This document shows, piece after piece, positions 27,101 to 34,898 of a stretch of DNA of 64,000 bases. The notes beneath the pieces were generated by a model, which worked only from the letters and a program-made list of their open reading frames with translations, ran no database searches and had not been told where the DNA came from. Source of the DNA: Saccharothrix algeriensis (GTDB taxonomy: Bacteria; Actinomycetota; Actinomycetes; Mycobacteriales; Pseudonocardiaceae). The translations under genes and the position numbers were made by a program. The stretch is from positions 1-64,000 of the forward strand of contig NZ_JAFBCL010000001.1 in assembly GCF_016907655.1 (NCBI RefSeq), read 5' to 3'. The stretch's first letter is position 1. Every line of letters starts with the position of its first letter.

Positions 27101-28053
27101 GTGCCGGGCAGCTCCAGCGCGGCCAGCGCGTCGGCGGTGTCGCGGATCTCCCGCTCGCCGGACAGGAACACCAGCACGTCGCCGGGCCCCTCGGCCTGCA
27201 GCTCGCGCACCGCGTCGCACACCGCCTGGGTCTGGTCGCGGTCCGGGTCGGCGCCGGGGTCGTCGGGGTCCACGACCGGCCGGTAGCGGACCTCGACGGG
27301 GTAGGTGCGGCCGGAGACCTCGATGATCGGCGCGTCGCCGAAGTGGCGGGAGAACCGCTCGGGGTCGATCGTCGCGGAGGTGATGACCAGCTTGAGGTCG
27401 GGTCGGCGCGGCAGCAGCTGCTTGAGGTAGCCCAGCAGGAAGTCGACGTTGAGGCTGCGCTCGTGGGCCTCGTCGATGATGATCGTGTCGTAGCGCGACA
27501 GCATCCGGTCGGTCTGGATCTCGGCCAGCAGGATGCCGTCGGTCATCAGCTTGACCAGGGTGTCGTCGCCGGACTGGTCGGTGAACCGCACCTTGTAGCC
27601 CACCGCCGACCCCAGCGGCGTGCCCAGCTCCTGGGCGACGCGCTCGGCGACGGTGCGGGCGGCCAGCCGGCGGGGCTGGGTGTGGCCGATCTGGCCGAGC
27701 ACGCCGCGCCCCAGCTCCAGGCACACCTTGGGCAGCTGGGTGGTCTTGCCCGAGCCGGTCTCGCCGGCGACGATGACCACCTGGTGGTCGCGGATGAGCG
27801 CGGCGATGTCGTCCTTGCGGGCGCTGACCGGCAGCTCCGCCGGGTAGGTGATCCGGGGCACGGCCTCGCGGCGCAGCGCGACCCTGAGCTCGGCGCGCTC
27901 GACCTCGGCGGCGATCTCGGCGTGGACGGCCTCGCGCGCCGCGGCGTCGCGGACCCTGCGCGCCCCGTCGAGCCTGCGGCGCAGCCGCCGCTGGTCCGCG
28001 GTCATCAGGTCGGACAGGCGTCGGTGCAGGTCGGCGTGCGCGGTGGTGTTCAT
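24151..28053 (-). CDS. hrpA: ATP-dependent RNA helicase HrpA
   Basis: Encodes 1300 aa, the standard length for HrpA. The order is: N-terminal helical part; DExH motor with GETGSGKTTQLPK, DEAHERSLN and SATIDPERFS; the second RecA domain with TNVAETSLTVPGI and QRKGRCGRV; a winged-helix/HA2 region; an OB-fold segment; and a long C-terminal DUF3418-type region. In bacteria HrpA resolves stalled ribosomes and processes some mRNAs. TATCCT about 9 nt before the ATG gives a nearly leaderless transcript. No frameshift was seen. Confidence 0.93.
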   Translation of the reverse strand: MNTTAHADLHRRLSDLMTADQRRLRRRLDGARRVRDAAAREAVHAEIAAEVERAELRVALRREAVPRITYPAELPVSARKDDIAALIRDHQVVIVAGETGSGKTTQLPKVCLELGRGVLGQIGHTQPRRLAARTVAERVAQELGTPLGSAVGYKVRFTDQSGDDTLVKLMTDGILLAEIQTDRMLSRYDTIIIDEAHERSLNVDFLLGYLKQLLPRRPDLKLVITSATIDPERFSRHFGDAPIIEVSGRTYPVEVRYRPVVDPDDPGADPDRDQTQAVCDAVRELQAEGPGDVLVFLSGEREIRDTADALAALELPGTEVLPLYARLSFGEQHRVFQPHRGRRVVLATNVAETSLTVPGIKYVVDPGTARISRYSNRLKVQRLPIEPISQASANQRKGRCGRVSEGICVRLYSEDSFDARPEFTDPEILRTNLASVILQMTAIGLGDIAAFPFIDPPEARNVNDGVQLLQELGAIVPAEQKLTPLGRKLAQLPVDPRLARMVVEADRNGCVREVMVIAAALSIQDPRERPSDKQQAADEQHRRFADPDSDFLAYLNLWQYLREQQKALSSNQFRRLCRAEFLNYLRVREWQDIYTQLRQVAKTLGVHVNDQPADPRAVHVSLLSGLLSHIGVKDVPKREAGKRQATEYLGARGAKFAIFPGSALFRKPPQWVMAAELVETSRLWGRIVARIEPEWAERLAGHIVKRTYSEPHWEAKRGGVVALEKVTLYGVPVVAARKVDYGRIDPELSRELFIRHALVQGEWTTHHGFFHHNRALLDEVAELENRARRRDIVVDDDTLYDFYDQRVGPEVVSARHFDTWWKKTRHSRPDLLTFDKAMLVNDRADVSPDAYPDQLTRGGVALPLTYRFEPGAAVDGVTVRLPLPALATVPDDALSWQVPGLRTDLVVALIRSLPKPVRRNFVPVPDVAAAALAGIDPDEPLLPALERELRALTGVVVPREQWQLDQVPEHLKLTFRVVDEDDRELASGKDLARLKQQLRGQLRQSLAAAAANLARTGLTTWDLDELPRSVQRRQAGITVTAYPALVDKGDSVAVEILDTPGRQELAMRAGTRRLLLLAVPSPVKLLQRGLTNAEKLTLTRNPHGGVAPLLADCISAAVDHLVASAGGPAWDAKGFARLVDYVRKYLGETVFDVVREVRAVLDAAQDVELRLAGIRGAAFEESLADVRAQLAGLVHAGFVTEAGAARLSDLHRYLQGISRRLEKLTTNLDRDRDWMDRVHRVHAEYRELRGLLPADEPHPELDEVRWMIEELRLSYFAQNIPTRHTVSDKRVFKALDAVPR

Positions 28054-28139
28054 GCTGCGACCAGGATAGAGGCCCGACCCGGGCGGGGCCGCCGATTATC
28101 GGGCCGGTGGCGGCGGTGTGGCCGCCGCCACCCGCCCGG

Positions 28140-28883
28140 TCACGCGTCGAAGGGCGACCGGCCGTCGCGGATGCCGGCGACCAGGGCCCGCAGCCGCCCC
28201 ATCAGCAGCCGCTGCACCCCCGGGCCGAAGCTGATCCGCGCCGCGCCCCGCCGGCCCAGCTCGGCCGGCGCCGGCGCACCGGGCCCGAGCCCGACGTTGA
28301 CCGGCCCCCGCACCGCGCGGCAGAACCGCTCCACGTCGGCCTCGGGCAGGAAGATCGGGTACACGCAGTCCGCGCCGGCGGCCAGGTAGGCCAGGGCGCG
28401 CTCCACGCCTTCGTCGAACGAGCCGCTGCCGTGCAGGAAGACGTCCACGCGGGCGTTGACCACCAGCGCCGGGTCGGCGGCCCGCACCGCGCCCAGGAAC
28501 TCCACCTGCTCGGCCTGCCCGACCAGCGCGCCGGTGGCCGGGTCGGAGTCCTCCAGGTTGCAGCCCACCGCGCCCGCGTCGGCCAGCCGCGCGGCGATCT
28601 CCGCGGGCGGCAGCCGGTAGCCGCGCTCCACGTCGGCGGTCACCGGCACGTCCACCGCGCGCGCCACCCGCGCCACGGCGGCGAACGCCTCGTCGGCGGG
28701 CATGTCCTCGCCGTCGTCGTAGCCCAGCGACGGCGCGACCGCGGCGCTGGCGGTGGCCACGGCGGGGAACAGCTCCGCCACCACGCGCGCCGACGCGGCG
28801 TCCCACGCGTTCGGCAGCACCAGCGGGTCGCCGGGCACGTGCAGCGCGCGCAGCGCGGCGGCCTTTTCGGCAGCGGTGTTCAC
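28140..28883 (-). CDS. Isocitrate lyase/PEP mutase superfamily enzyme
   Basis: Encodes 247 aa from the GTG at 28883, which has GGGAGG 6-8 nt upstream. It contains PLVLPNAWDAASARVVAE, then ATASAAVAPSLGYDDGE, the metal-binding DVERGY and GCNLEDSDPATG, as in PEP mutase/oxaloacetate decarboxylase-like members. The isocitrate lyase KKCGH loop is absent. Members cleave or form C-C or C-P bonds of 2-oxo or phosphono acids; the substrate here is unknown. A leaderless upstream ORF ends inside its start codon. Confidence 0.88.
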   Translation of the reverse strand: MNTAAEKAAALRALHVPGDPLVLPNAWDAASARVVAELFPAVATASAAVAPSLGYDDGEDMPADEAFAAVARVARAVDVPVTADVERGYRLPPAEIAARLADAGAVGCNLEDSDPATGALVGQAEQVEFLGAVRAADPALVVNARVDVFLHGSGSFDEGVERALAYLAAGADCVYPIFLPEADVERFCRAVRGPVNVGLGPGAPAPAELGRRGAARISFGPGVQRLLMGRLRALVAGIRDGRSPFDA

Positions 28884-28981
28884 AAGGACCTCCCGGACGT
28901 GCGTGGCGGCGACCACGCAGTTGTGCGTGCCAGCGGTGGCGATCGCCCGCGGCGCTCCCGCGCCGGGAGCGCGATCGCCAT
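28880..28981 (-). CDS. Leaderless 33-aa upstream ORF coupled to the PEP mutase-like gene
   Basis: ATG at 28981 lies 7 nt after the TAGGGT -10 box, so it would be the first codon of the mRNA. The frame encodes 33 residues starting MAIALPARERRGRSPP and ends with a TGA overlapping the downstream GTG (GTGA). Its first third forms a strong hairpin. Such leaderless small ORFs coupled to the next gene are common in mycobacteria. Whether it is made is unproven. Confidence 0.45.
   Translation of the reverse strand: MAIALPARERRGRSPPLARTTAWSPPRTSGRSL
28938..28979 (-). promoter_or_regulatory. Two-part hairpin in the 5' region of the PEP mutase-like mRNA
   Basis: GGCGATC at 28938-28944 pairs with 28973-28979, and GCGCTCCCG at 28952-28960 pairs with 28964-28972 (3-nt loop), with a 7-nt bulge on one side. 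On the mRNA the hairpin begins at the second codon of the leaderless ORF and would be melted by an initiating ribosome. Confidence 0.5.
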
Positions 28982-28988
28982 GATCACC

Positions 28989-29016
28989 ACCCTAGGAAAC
29001 CGCCGGCCCTTGACAA
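28989..29016 (-). promoter_or_regulatory. Promoter of the PEP mutase-like transcription unit
   Basis: On the minus strand TTGTCA (29016 to 29011), 16 bp, TAGGGT (28994 to 28989). The start point is predicted at or next to the ATG at 28981. Confidence 0.7.
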
Positions 29017-29194
29017 GGTCCACTCCCTCGCCACGCCCCCGGACCACTCCGGAGGCTGACCCCGGCCCGGCTGCGACGCCCCGCCGAGCACGCCTGCCGG
29101 CCCGGGACCTGACGCGACACCGGGACCCCGGGCCGAGCCGCTCACCGCAGCGCGCCCGGAACCCGCCCGAGCACGGGGCGCAGGCCCACGACCG

Positions 29195-29602
29195 TCACCA
29201 CCGCTGCGGCAACCCCGGCCGGTGCGTGCCGACCGACCACTCGAAACCCTCCGGGTCCACCACCCGGCAGACGTAGTTGCCCCACTCCTTCAACTCCGGC
29301 TCCCACACCGGCTCGCCGCCCGCGCCCACCGCCCGCGCGTACAGCGCGTCGACCTCCGCCTGCCCGTCCACCGCCAGGTACAACCCCAGCCCCGAGGTGT
29401 CGCCCCGGCGCGGCGCGCGCTCGTAGCCGTCCCGGTCGCTGAACACCATCAGCGCCGCCCCACCCCGCCGCAGCTCCGCGTGCGCCACCCCGCCCAGCTC
29501 GTCGGCGAACCGCATCGTCGTCTCGAACCCGAACACCTCACCCAGCCACGCGATCGCCTTGTCGGCGTCACGACAACCCAGGTACGCGTGAAGAGAAGTC
29601 AT
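29195..29602 (-). CDS. VOC-family (glyoxalase/bleomycin-resistance fold) protein
   Basis: Encodes 135 aa, one VOC module pair: LHAYLGCRDADKAIAWLGEVFGF, then HAELRRGGAALMVF, GLGLYLAVDGQAEVDALYARA, ending in RVVDPEGFEWSVGTH. The metal-position residues differ partly from glyoxalase I, as is usual in PhnB-like members. It is a small cytoplasmic protein. An AGAGAAG site precedes the ATG at 29602. Function unknown; candidates are metabolite isomerase or antibiotic binding. Confidence 0.85.
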   Translation of the reverse strand: MTSLHAYLGCRDADKAIAWLGEVFGFETTMRFADELGGVAHAELRRGGAALMVFSDRDGYERAPRRGDTSGLGLYLAVDGQAEVDALYARAVGAGGEPVWEPELKEWGNYVCRVVDPEGFEWSVGTHRPGLPQRW

Positions 29603-29752
29603 GGCGCGAGCCTGCACCCCATCGCGGACGACCACCGCCCTCGACCACCGGCCGCGCGCAAACCCGCCGTTCGGCGGATACCGGACCCGCCGCCGACCGG
29701 TGAGGTTGGGTGCTGCGATGCGTCGGGGGCACGTCGAGGGGAGAGGTCGAGG

Positions 29753-30727
29753 GTGTTCCGACCCGTGCCGACGCCCGTCCTGCCACCCAGCACCGCACTG
29801 GCCGCCGTGGCCACGGCCCCGCCCGACCGGGCCTGGCTCGCCGGCACCACCGGCGTGTTCACCAGCCGGGCCTCCGCGCCGCTGGTCCTGCGCTGGACCG
29901 GCGCCGACTGGGCCGAGGAAGCCCTGCCCGCGCTGCCCGCCGCCGCCAGCCTCGCCGACATCTCCGCCGCCGCGCCCGACGACGTGTGGGCCGTCGGCAA
30001 CAGCGCCGGCCGCCCCCTGGTCCTGCACTACGACGGCGACCGCTGGCACGCCGTCCCCACACCCCGCATCCCCTGGGCCAAAGCCGTCGCCGCCCTCGCG
30101 CCCGACGACGTCCACGTCGTCGGCGCCGGCAGCGACGCCCTGCACTGGGACGGCCGCGAGTGGACCCGCGCCACCGCCCTGACCTCACCCCGCGAAACCC
30201 TCCACACCATCACCGCCACCGCCCGCGACGACGTCTGGGCCGGCGGCGGCGGCCTCACCGGCGCCGCGCCGGCCACCTACGAGTACCCCGTCCTCGTCCA
30301 CTGGGACGGCGCCGCCTGGACCGACCGGCACGGCCCCCGCCTCGACCACGGCCACATCGCCCGCCTGGCCGCCGCCGCACCCGACGACCTGTGGCTCGGC
30401 CACGCCCACGACACCGAAGGTCTGCACGTCCACCACTACGACGGGCGCCGCTGGACCCCCGTGCCGCCACCGCGGGACACCGACCGGCTCAGCCTGCACG
30501 GCGTCGCCGCCGGCTGGACCTGGGGCGTGCGCGCCGCCCGCCGCAGCTTCGAGACCCGCCCCGCCTACCACCGCTGGACCGGCGACGACTGGACCCGCGT
30601 GCCCCTGCCCGACGACCTCGACCGCACCCCCGCCTCGCACGTCGGGCTGACCACCGACGGCCACACCACCTGGGCGTTCCTGAAAACCGCGGCGGGCGTG
30701 CGGATCCTGCGCCACACTGCCCCGTGA
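29753..30727 (+). CDS. Beta-propeller-like repeat protein
   Basis: Encodes 324 aa. It consists of about six repeats of a WD/YCF48-like pattern: DISAAAPDDVWAVGNSAGRP, ALAPDDVHVVGAGSDALHWDG, TITATARDDVWAGGGG, RLAAAAPDDLWLGHAHD. The motif PDD-W-x-G then LxHWDGxxW recurs at about 40-55-residue spacing. The fold is probably a beta-propeller. No signal peptide or catalytic residues are recognised. A GGGGAGAGG site precedes the GTG. The stop overlaps the start of the MBL hydrolase, so the two are coupled; it may be a binding partner of that enzyme. Confidence 0.7.
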   Translation: MFRPVPTPVLPPSTALAAVATAPPDRAWLAGTTGVFTSRASAPLVLRWTGADWAEEALPALPAAASLADISAAAPDDVWAVGNSAGRPLVLHYDGDRWHAVPTPRIPWAKAVAALAPDDVHVVGAGSDALHWDGREWTRATALTSPRETLHTITATARDDVWAGGGGLTGAAPATYEYPVLVHWDGAAWTDRHGPRLDHGHIARLAAAAPDDLWLGHAHDTEGLHVHHYDGRRWTPVPPPRDTDRLSLHGVAAGWTWGVRAARRSFETRPAYHRWTGDDWTRVPLPDDLDRTPASHVGLTTDGHTTWAFLKTAAGVRILRHTAP

Positions 30728-31452
30728 CCTCCGCCGCCACCCTCACCGTCCTGGGCTCCGCCACCCCCTACCCGCGCCCCGACCGCCCGTGCTCGGGCTA
30801 CCTGCTGCGCGCCGCCGGCACCGCCATCTGGGTCGACGCCGGACCCGGCACCCTCGCCGCCCTCCAGCGGCACCTGCGCCCCGACCGCCTCGACGCCGTC
30901 TGGATCTCCCACACCCACGCCGACCACACCGCCGACCTGCTGCCCGCCTACTACGCCCTGCTGTTCGCCGACCTGCGCCCACCGCGCCCCATCCCCCTCT
31001 ACGGGCCGCCCGGCCTCGCCGACCGCCTGGAGGCGTTCCTCGCGAGCACCGGACCCAACCCGGCCTCCGCCGCCTTCGACGTCCACGAGCTGCACGACGG
31101 CCACCGCGCCGACGTCTGCGGGTTCACCCTCACCAGCCACGCCGTCCAGCACGGCGTGCCCGCCTTCGGCCTGCGCGCCGCGCACGGCGACCGCACCTTC
31201 GCCTACTCCGGAGACACCGGCCCCTGCCCCGCGCTGACCGACCTCGCCGCCGACGCCGACCTGTTCCTCTGCGAGGCCGACGGCAGCGACCCCACCCCGC
31301 ACCACTGCACGCCCGAGGACGCCGCCTCCGCCGCCCGCGGCGCGCACCGGCTGCTGATCACCCACGTCGGCCACACCCTCACCGAGGAGCAGGCCGCCGA
31401 ACGCGCCGGCGCCCCCGTCGCGCAACCCCACGAGGTTCACCACATCGGATGA
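30724..31452 (+). CDS. Metallo-beta-lactamase-fold hydrolase (RNase Z/phosphodiesterase-like)
   Basis: Encodes 242 aa. The zinc motif SHTHADHTADL is complete (HxHxDH), followed by a mid-region His (LTSHAVQHG), SGDTGPCPAL with the bridging Asp, and LLITHVGHTL. This is the ribonuclease Z/ElaC-like arrangement without the exosite arm, seen in cyclic-nucleotide phosphodiesterase and other MBL-fold enzymes. The GTG overlaps the upstream stop (GTGA). The substrate is unknown. Confidence 0.88.
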   Translation: MTSAATLTVLGSATPYPRPDRPCSGYLLRAAGTAIWVDAGPGTLAALQRHLRPDRLDAVWISHTHADHTADLLPAYYALLFADLRPPRPIPLYGPPGLADRLEAFLASTGPNPASAAFDVHELHDGHRADVCGFTLTSHAVQHGVPAFGLRAAHGDRTFAYSGDTGPCPALTDLAADADLFLCEADGSDPTPHHCTPEDAASAARGAHRLLITHVGHTLTEEQAAERAGAPVAQPHEVHHIG

Positions 31453-31630
31453 CGGGCGCCCGCAGCGGACAGCACCCGCAGCGAAAGCCGTCCCGGGGTG
31501 CGGGAGACCAGGCGGTGGGCCGGGGACCGTCCCAGATGATCACCCGTTCGGTTGATGCGAATGCGCTCGTGCACGCACCACTGTTGGCGCATACCCCTTT
31601 CGTGGAGAACCCGAGCACAAGGAGCGCCTC

Positions 31631-32197
31631 GTGGCGGACCAAATTCGCACCACCGGCAAGTGGATCTCAGTCGACCCGAACACGCCCGAGATGAAGCTCG
31701 ACGGCCTGGGCAGCGATCACATCAAATGGGGCGTCCCGGCCTCGGGCGACCCGAACGCCGGGCGGAGCGAGTACGAGTTCACCGGCGCCCTCGCCCACAC
31801 GAAACACGACGGCAGCAACAAGTTCGAGGTCACGCTGGGCACGTTCACGCACCACAACTACGTGATCCTGATGGGGCAGCAAACGGAGTTCCAGGCGACT
31901 CTCGAGGTCGACATCGAGTTCAAGGACGATGGCACCAAGCACAGGTGCACCGTCGTCTTCTCCCACGTCGAAACCGTCAACTCGCCTGGTTACGTGGACG
32001 ACAAGGTCAAATTGCCGGAGGTCTCCGGCAACGAGATCGTGCACGTCGAAGGTGTCGAGTACAAGGTGTCGATCGTCGGTTTCCTGGTGGGCGGCCACGG
32101 CGAACCGCTGCCCCAATTCCTCAGCGCCGAGGGCAGGCACAACGAGGCCGACATCATCGCCAGGTTCGAGCGGACGAACCCGTTGGTCGGCGGCTGA
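31631..32197 (+). CDS. Choice-of-anchor K-like beta-sandwich protein
   Basis: Encodes 188 aa. The sequence IKWGVPASGDPNAGRSEYEF, then LGTFTHHNYVIL, FSHVETVNSPGYVDDKVKLP and VEGVEYKVSIVGFL matches the choice-of-anchor K domain pattern (ISWG...SSYxF, LGTFTHxNxPI, FxHxETxN), mostly known from secreted, anchored proteins of other phyla. Here there is no signal peptide, lipobox or sorting tail. A good AAGGAG site lies about 7 nt before the GTG at 31631. Base composition is lower in GC and richer in Lys, Asn and Asp codons than neighbouring genes, which suggests acquisition. Function unknown. Confidence 0.65.
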   Translation: MADQIRTTGKWISVDPNTPEMKLDGLGSDHIKWGVPASGDPNAGRSEYEFTGALAHTKHDGSNKFEVTLGTFTHHNYVILMGQQTEFQATLEVDIEFKDDGTKHRCTVVFSHVETVNSPGYVDDKVKLPEVSGNEIVHVEGVEYKVSIVGFLVGGHGEPLPQFLSAEGRHNEADIIARFERTNPLVGG

Positions 32198-32256
32198 ACC
32201 GCGGACGGGCTCCCCGCCGTCGGGCCGGCCCACCCGCGGCGGGCGCGTGGCGGCGG

Positions 32257-32730
32257 TCAGCCGAGGCGCAGCACGGTCTCCTCGATCTCCGCGCCCCGGG
32301 CGGGCGCGTAGGAGACCTCGGTGCCGACGATCTCGAAACCGGCCCTCCGCAGGACCCTGAGCGATGCGAGGTTGTCGCTCGCCGCGCGGGCGTGCAGGGG
32401 GCGGACCCCGACCACGTCCAGGAACAGGGCGAGGGCCCGGCCGGCGACCCCCTGCCCCCAGGCCGGGCGGTCGACCCAGTAGGTGATCTCGGTGTCGCCC
32501 TCCACGACGAAGCCGGAGATGCTGCCGACGAGGAGCCCGTCACGGGTCACCGCGCGCAGGGTGACGTCGGGGGAAGCCCTCACCTTCGCCATGTGGGCGT
32601 CGAACGCCTCGCGGTCGTCCGGGTCCTCGGCGGTGAACGCCGCCATCCGGACCGACTCCGGGTCCCGCATCTGCTCGAACAGGGCGTCGAGGTCGGAGTC
32701 CTCGACCGACCGCAGTGCCACCTCCCCCAT
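32257..32730 (-). CDS. GNAT-family N-acetyltransferase (RimJ-like)
   Basis: Encodes 157 aa from the ATG at 32730, chosen because GAGGAGG lies 6 nt upstream; the in-frame ATGs at 32745 and 32766 do not have this. GNAT motifs: VALRSVEDSDLDALFEQM, ITYWVDRPAWGQGVAGRAL (acetyl-CoA pyrophosphate loop Q/R-x-x-G-x-G/A) and ARAASDNLASLRVLRRAGF. This resembles enzymes acetylating protein N-termini or small amines. It is convergent with the choice-of-anchor K gene. Confidence 0.87.
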   Translation of the reverse strand: MGEVALRSVEDSDLDALFEQMRDPESVRMAAFTAEDPDDREAFDAHMAKVRASPDVTLRAVTRDGLLVGSISGFVVEGDTEITYWVDRPAWGQGVAGRALALFLDVVGVRPLHARAASDNLASLRVLRRAGFEIVGTEVSYAPARGAEIEETVLRLG

Positions 32731-33367
32731 CGACGTCCTCCTCATCGCGCACGGGCCGGCGAGCAACCTATCAGCGACGTCCGACGATCCCGGCCCCTGC
32801 GATCACCCGCGTACCCGGCCGCCACCGTGCTGTGGGGGCTCCTTCGAGGCGGGTTTTCCGGGCGGTTTCTCGGGGTGGATATTATTTTGGTATTCACTGA
32901 AATGATCAAAGTCATCAAGATGGTTGATCCGGGTTGTCGCCGTGAGGCGCCCCGCCCCTGAACCCGTTGGAGGACAACGCTGTCACCTGCGCCGGGCTGT
33001 GACGCACGGCGCACGGCCGGTTGTTAACTGTAAACAAGCTACCGCCGAACGGGCGCGGCCGGTCGGATCAACGCACTACGACTTCCGGCCGCTTGCCCGG
33101 TTTTGTTCCACTGCTGTTTCCACATAGTTTGAGCTGCGGTTTTGCCCGATTCGCAGGTCTTGGGCAGGGAGCTGACCTGCGCCGCCGAGCGGTACCTGAA
33201 ACCGCTTCACGTCCGATGGGGGCATTTACGCGGCCGTTAACGCCCATACGATCGGTGCACTTGGTCGTCCGCCCCGGCCGATGGCGTCCGCCGCCCGACC
33301 GGTGGCCCCCGGACTACCCTGCACTGTCCGGGGGCCACAAGTCAGACGGGGCGAGGACCCCGGCGCG
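32731..33367. other. 637-bp AT-richer non-coding region
   Basis: No supportable gene on either strand. The part 32870-33260 is clearly less GC-rich than its surroundings, with pieces such as TTGTTAACTGTAAACAAG around 33018-33037 and TTTGTTCCACTGCTGTTTCC around 33100-33122. One of the three CACTGAA elements is at 32877-32929. It may contain regulatory RNA, promoters or decayed DNA. I identified no tRNA, riboswitch or known ncRNA. Confidence 0.45.
32877..32929. repeat. CACTGAA/GATC element, copy C
   Basis: CACTGAAAT at 32895-32903 runs into GATCAAA at 32904-32910, and TTGATC recurs at 32924-32929 as the inverted partner of GATCAA. It is AT-rich and shares its core nonamer with the element at 50473-50517, and the CACTGAA heptamer with 58254-58296. 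Confidence 0.5.
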
Positions 33368-34063
33368 TCACGCCCCCGTGGTGCCGCCGACGACGGCGTC
33401 CGAGGAGGGCTCCTCGCCGGTCTTCTCCGGCGGCGGCACGATCCCGGACAGGTCACCGCCGTTGTCGTTGACCCGCAGCACGAACGGGCGGGTCCGGGTG
33501 TACTGCACCACCGACAGCGACGCGGGGTCGACCACGATGCGCTGGAAGCCGTCCAGGTGCACGCCCAGCGCGTCCGCGAGCACCGCCTTGATCACGTCGC
33601 CGTGGCTGCACGCCACCCACACCGCGCGCGGCCCGAACTCCGCGGTGACCCGCGCGTCGTGCGCCCGGATCGCGGCCACGGCGCGGGCCTGCACGGCGGC
33701 CAGGCCCTCGCCGCCGGGGAACACCGCCGCGGACGGGTGCTGCTGGACCACCTGCCACAGCGGCTCGTCCAGCAGGTGGCGGATCTCCTTGCCGGTCCAC
33801 TCGCCGTACTCGACCTCGGCCAGCCGGGGCTCCTCCACCGCCGCCAGGCCCCGCTCGGCCAGCAGCGGCGCCAGCGTCTGCCGGCACCGCTCCAGGGGCG
33901 AGGTCACCACCGCGTCGACCGGCACCCCGGCCAGCCGCGCCACCAGCCCGGCCGCCTGCTCCGCGCCCCGCTCCGCCAGCCCGACCCCCGGCCGGCGGCC
34001 GGCCAGGACCCCGGAGCCGTTGGCGGTCGAGCGGGCGTGTCGGAGCAGGATCGCGGTAGCCAC
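33368..34063 (-). CDS. MSMEG_4193-type histidine phosphatase
   Basis: Encodes 231 aa. The phosphoglycerate-mutase-like motif is LLRHARSTAN (RHA in place of RHG, catalytic His in RHA), then SPLERCRQTL, then the second catalytic His in ACSHGDVIKAVL. The Arg/Glu pocket residues are in EVEYGEW. Length and order match the actinobacterial MSMEG_4193 family, found beside uppP and the mycothiol ligase gene mshC in mycobacteria. It begins 10 nt after uppP ends, so it belongs to the same operon. The physiological substrate is unknown. Confidence 0.88.
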   Translation of the reverse strand: MATAILLRHARSTANGSGVLAGRRPGVGLAERGAEQAAGLVARLAGVPVDAVVTSPLERCRQTLAPLLAERGLAAVEEPRLAEVEYGEWTGKEIRHLLDEPLWQVVQQHPSAAVFPGGEGLAAVQARAVAAIRAHDARVTAEFGPRAVWVACSHGDVIKAVLADALGVHLDGFQRIVVDPASLSVVQYTRTRPFVLRVNDNGGDLSGIVPPPEKTGEEPSSDAVVGGTTGA

Positions 34064-34073
34064 GGCGACCAGC

Positions 34074-34898
34074 CTAGGTGGGGTTGATGAGGCCCATGGA
34101 CAGCAGGCCCATCAGCACGATGCCCAGCAGCAGCCGGTACCAGACGAAGGCCGAGTAGCTGTGCTTGGACACGTAGCGCAGCAGCCAGGCGATCGTGGCG
34201 TACCCGACGACGAAGGAGACGAGGGTGGCCACGACCATCTGCGGCACCGAGGCGGCGTTGGGCTCGGAGCGGTCCAGCACGTCCGGGATGGAGAACACGC
34301 CCGCGCCGAACACGGCGGGCAGCGCCAGCAGGAACGAGTAGCGGGCGGCGGCGGCCCGGTCCAGCCCCAGGAACAGGCCGGCGGTCAGCGTGCCGCCCGA
34401 CCGGGACACGCCGGGGATCAGCGCCATCGCCTGGGCCAGGCCCATGCCGACGGCGTCCTTGAGCTGCAGCCGGTCGCGCGCGTGCTTGGCGAGGTGGTCG
34501 GCGAGCCCGAGCAGCAGGCCGAAGACCACCAGCACGGTGGCGGTGATCCACAGGTTGCGCAGCGAGCTGCGGATCTCGTCCTTGAACACGTAGCCCAGCA
34601 CGCTGATCGGGACCGACCCGATGATCACGTACCAGGCCATCCGGTAGTCGTCGGTCTTGCGCGCCGCCGCGCTGAACAGCCCCTTGAACCACGCGGCGAC
34701 GAAGTTGCCGATGTCGCGGGCGAAGTAGATCAGCACCGCCAGCTCGGTGCCCAGCTGGATCACCGCGGTGAACGACGCTCCCGCGTCGTTGCCGAAGAAC
34801 AGCGTGGACACGATCCTGACGTGCGCCGACGAGGAAATGGGCAGGAATTCCGTCAAGCCTTGGACGAGTCCGAGGACCAGGGCCTGCAACCAGCTCAA
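34074..34898 (-). CDS. uppP: Undecaprenyl-diphosphatase UppP (BacA)
   Basis: Encodes 274 aa, an eight-helix membrane enzyme that recycles undecaprenyl pyrophosphate for peptidoglycan synthesis and gives some bacitracin resistance. The conserved motifs [13 protein letters not shown] near residues 15-27 and PGVSRSGGT near 160-170 are intact. The start is TTG at 34898, overlapping the stop of the upstream LLM oxidoreductase (TTGA), so translation is coupled. Length is normal. It is probably essential, or one of two paralogues. Confidence 0.95.
   Translation of the reverse strand: MSWLQALVLGLVQGLTEFLPISSSAHVRIVSTLFFGNDAGASFTAVIQLGTELAVLIYFARDIGNFVAAWFKGLFSAAARKTDDYRMAWYVIIGSVPISVLGYVFKDEIRSSLRNLWITATVLVVFGLLLGLADHLAKHARDRLQLKDAVGMGLAQAMALIPGVSRSGGTLTAGLFLGLDRAAAARYSFLLALPAVFGAGVFSIPDVLDRSEPNAASVPQMVVATLVSFVVGYATIAWLLRYVSKHSYSAFVWYRLLLGIVLMGLLSMGLINPT

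Noticed and set aside
24202..28389. Very long open frame (1395 codons) antisense to hrpA
   Set aside because: It is a shadow of the helicase caused by high GC. Its product is composed of Gln/Val/Asp/His-type repeats without any domain, while the hrpA frame has all helicase motifs.
33010..33260. Possible riboswitch, tRNA or known ncRNA in the AT-rich gap
   Set aside because: No cloverleaf, T-loop sequence or conserved riboswitch core could be recognised; it is only listed as an unexplained region.
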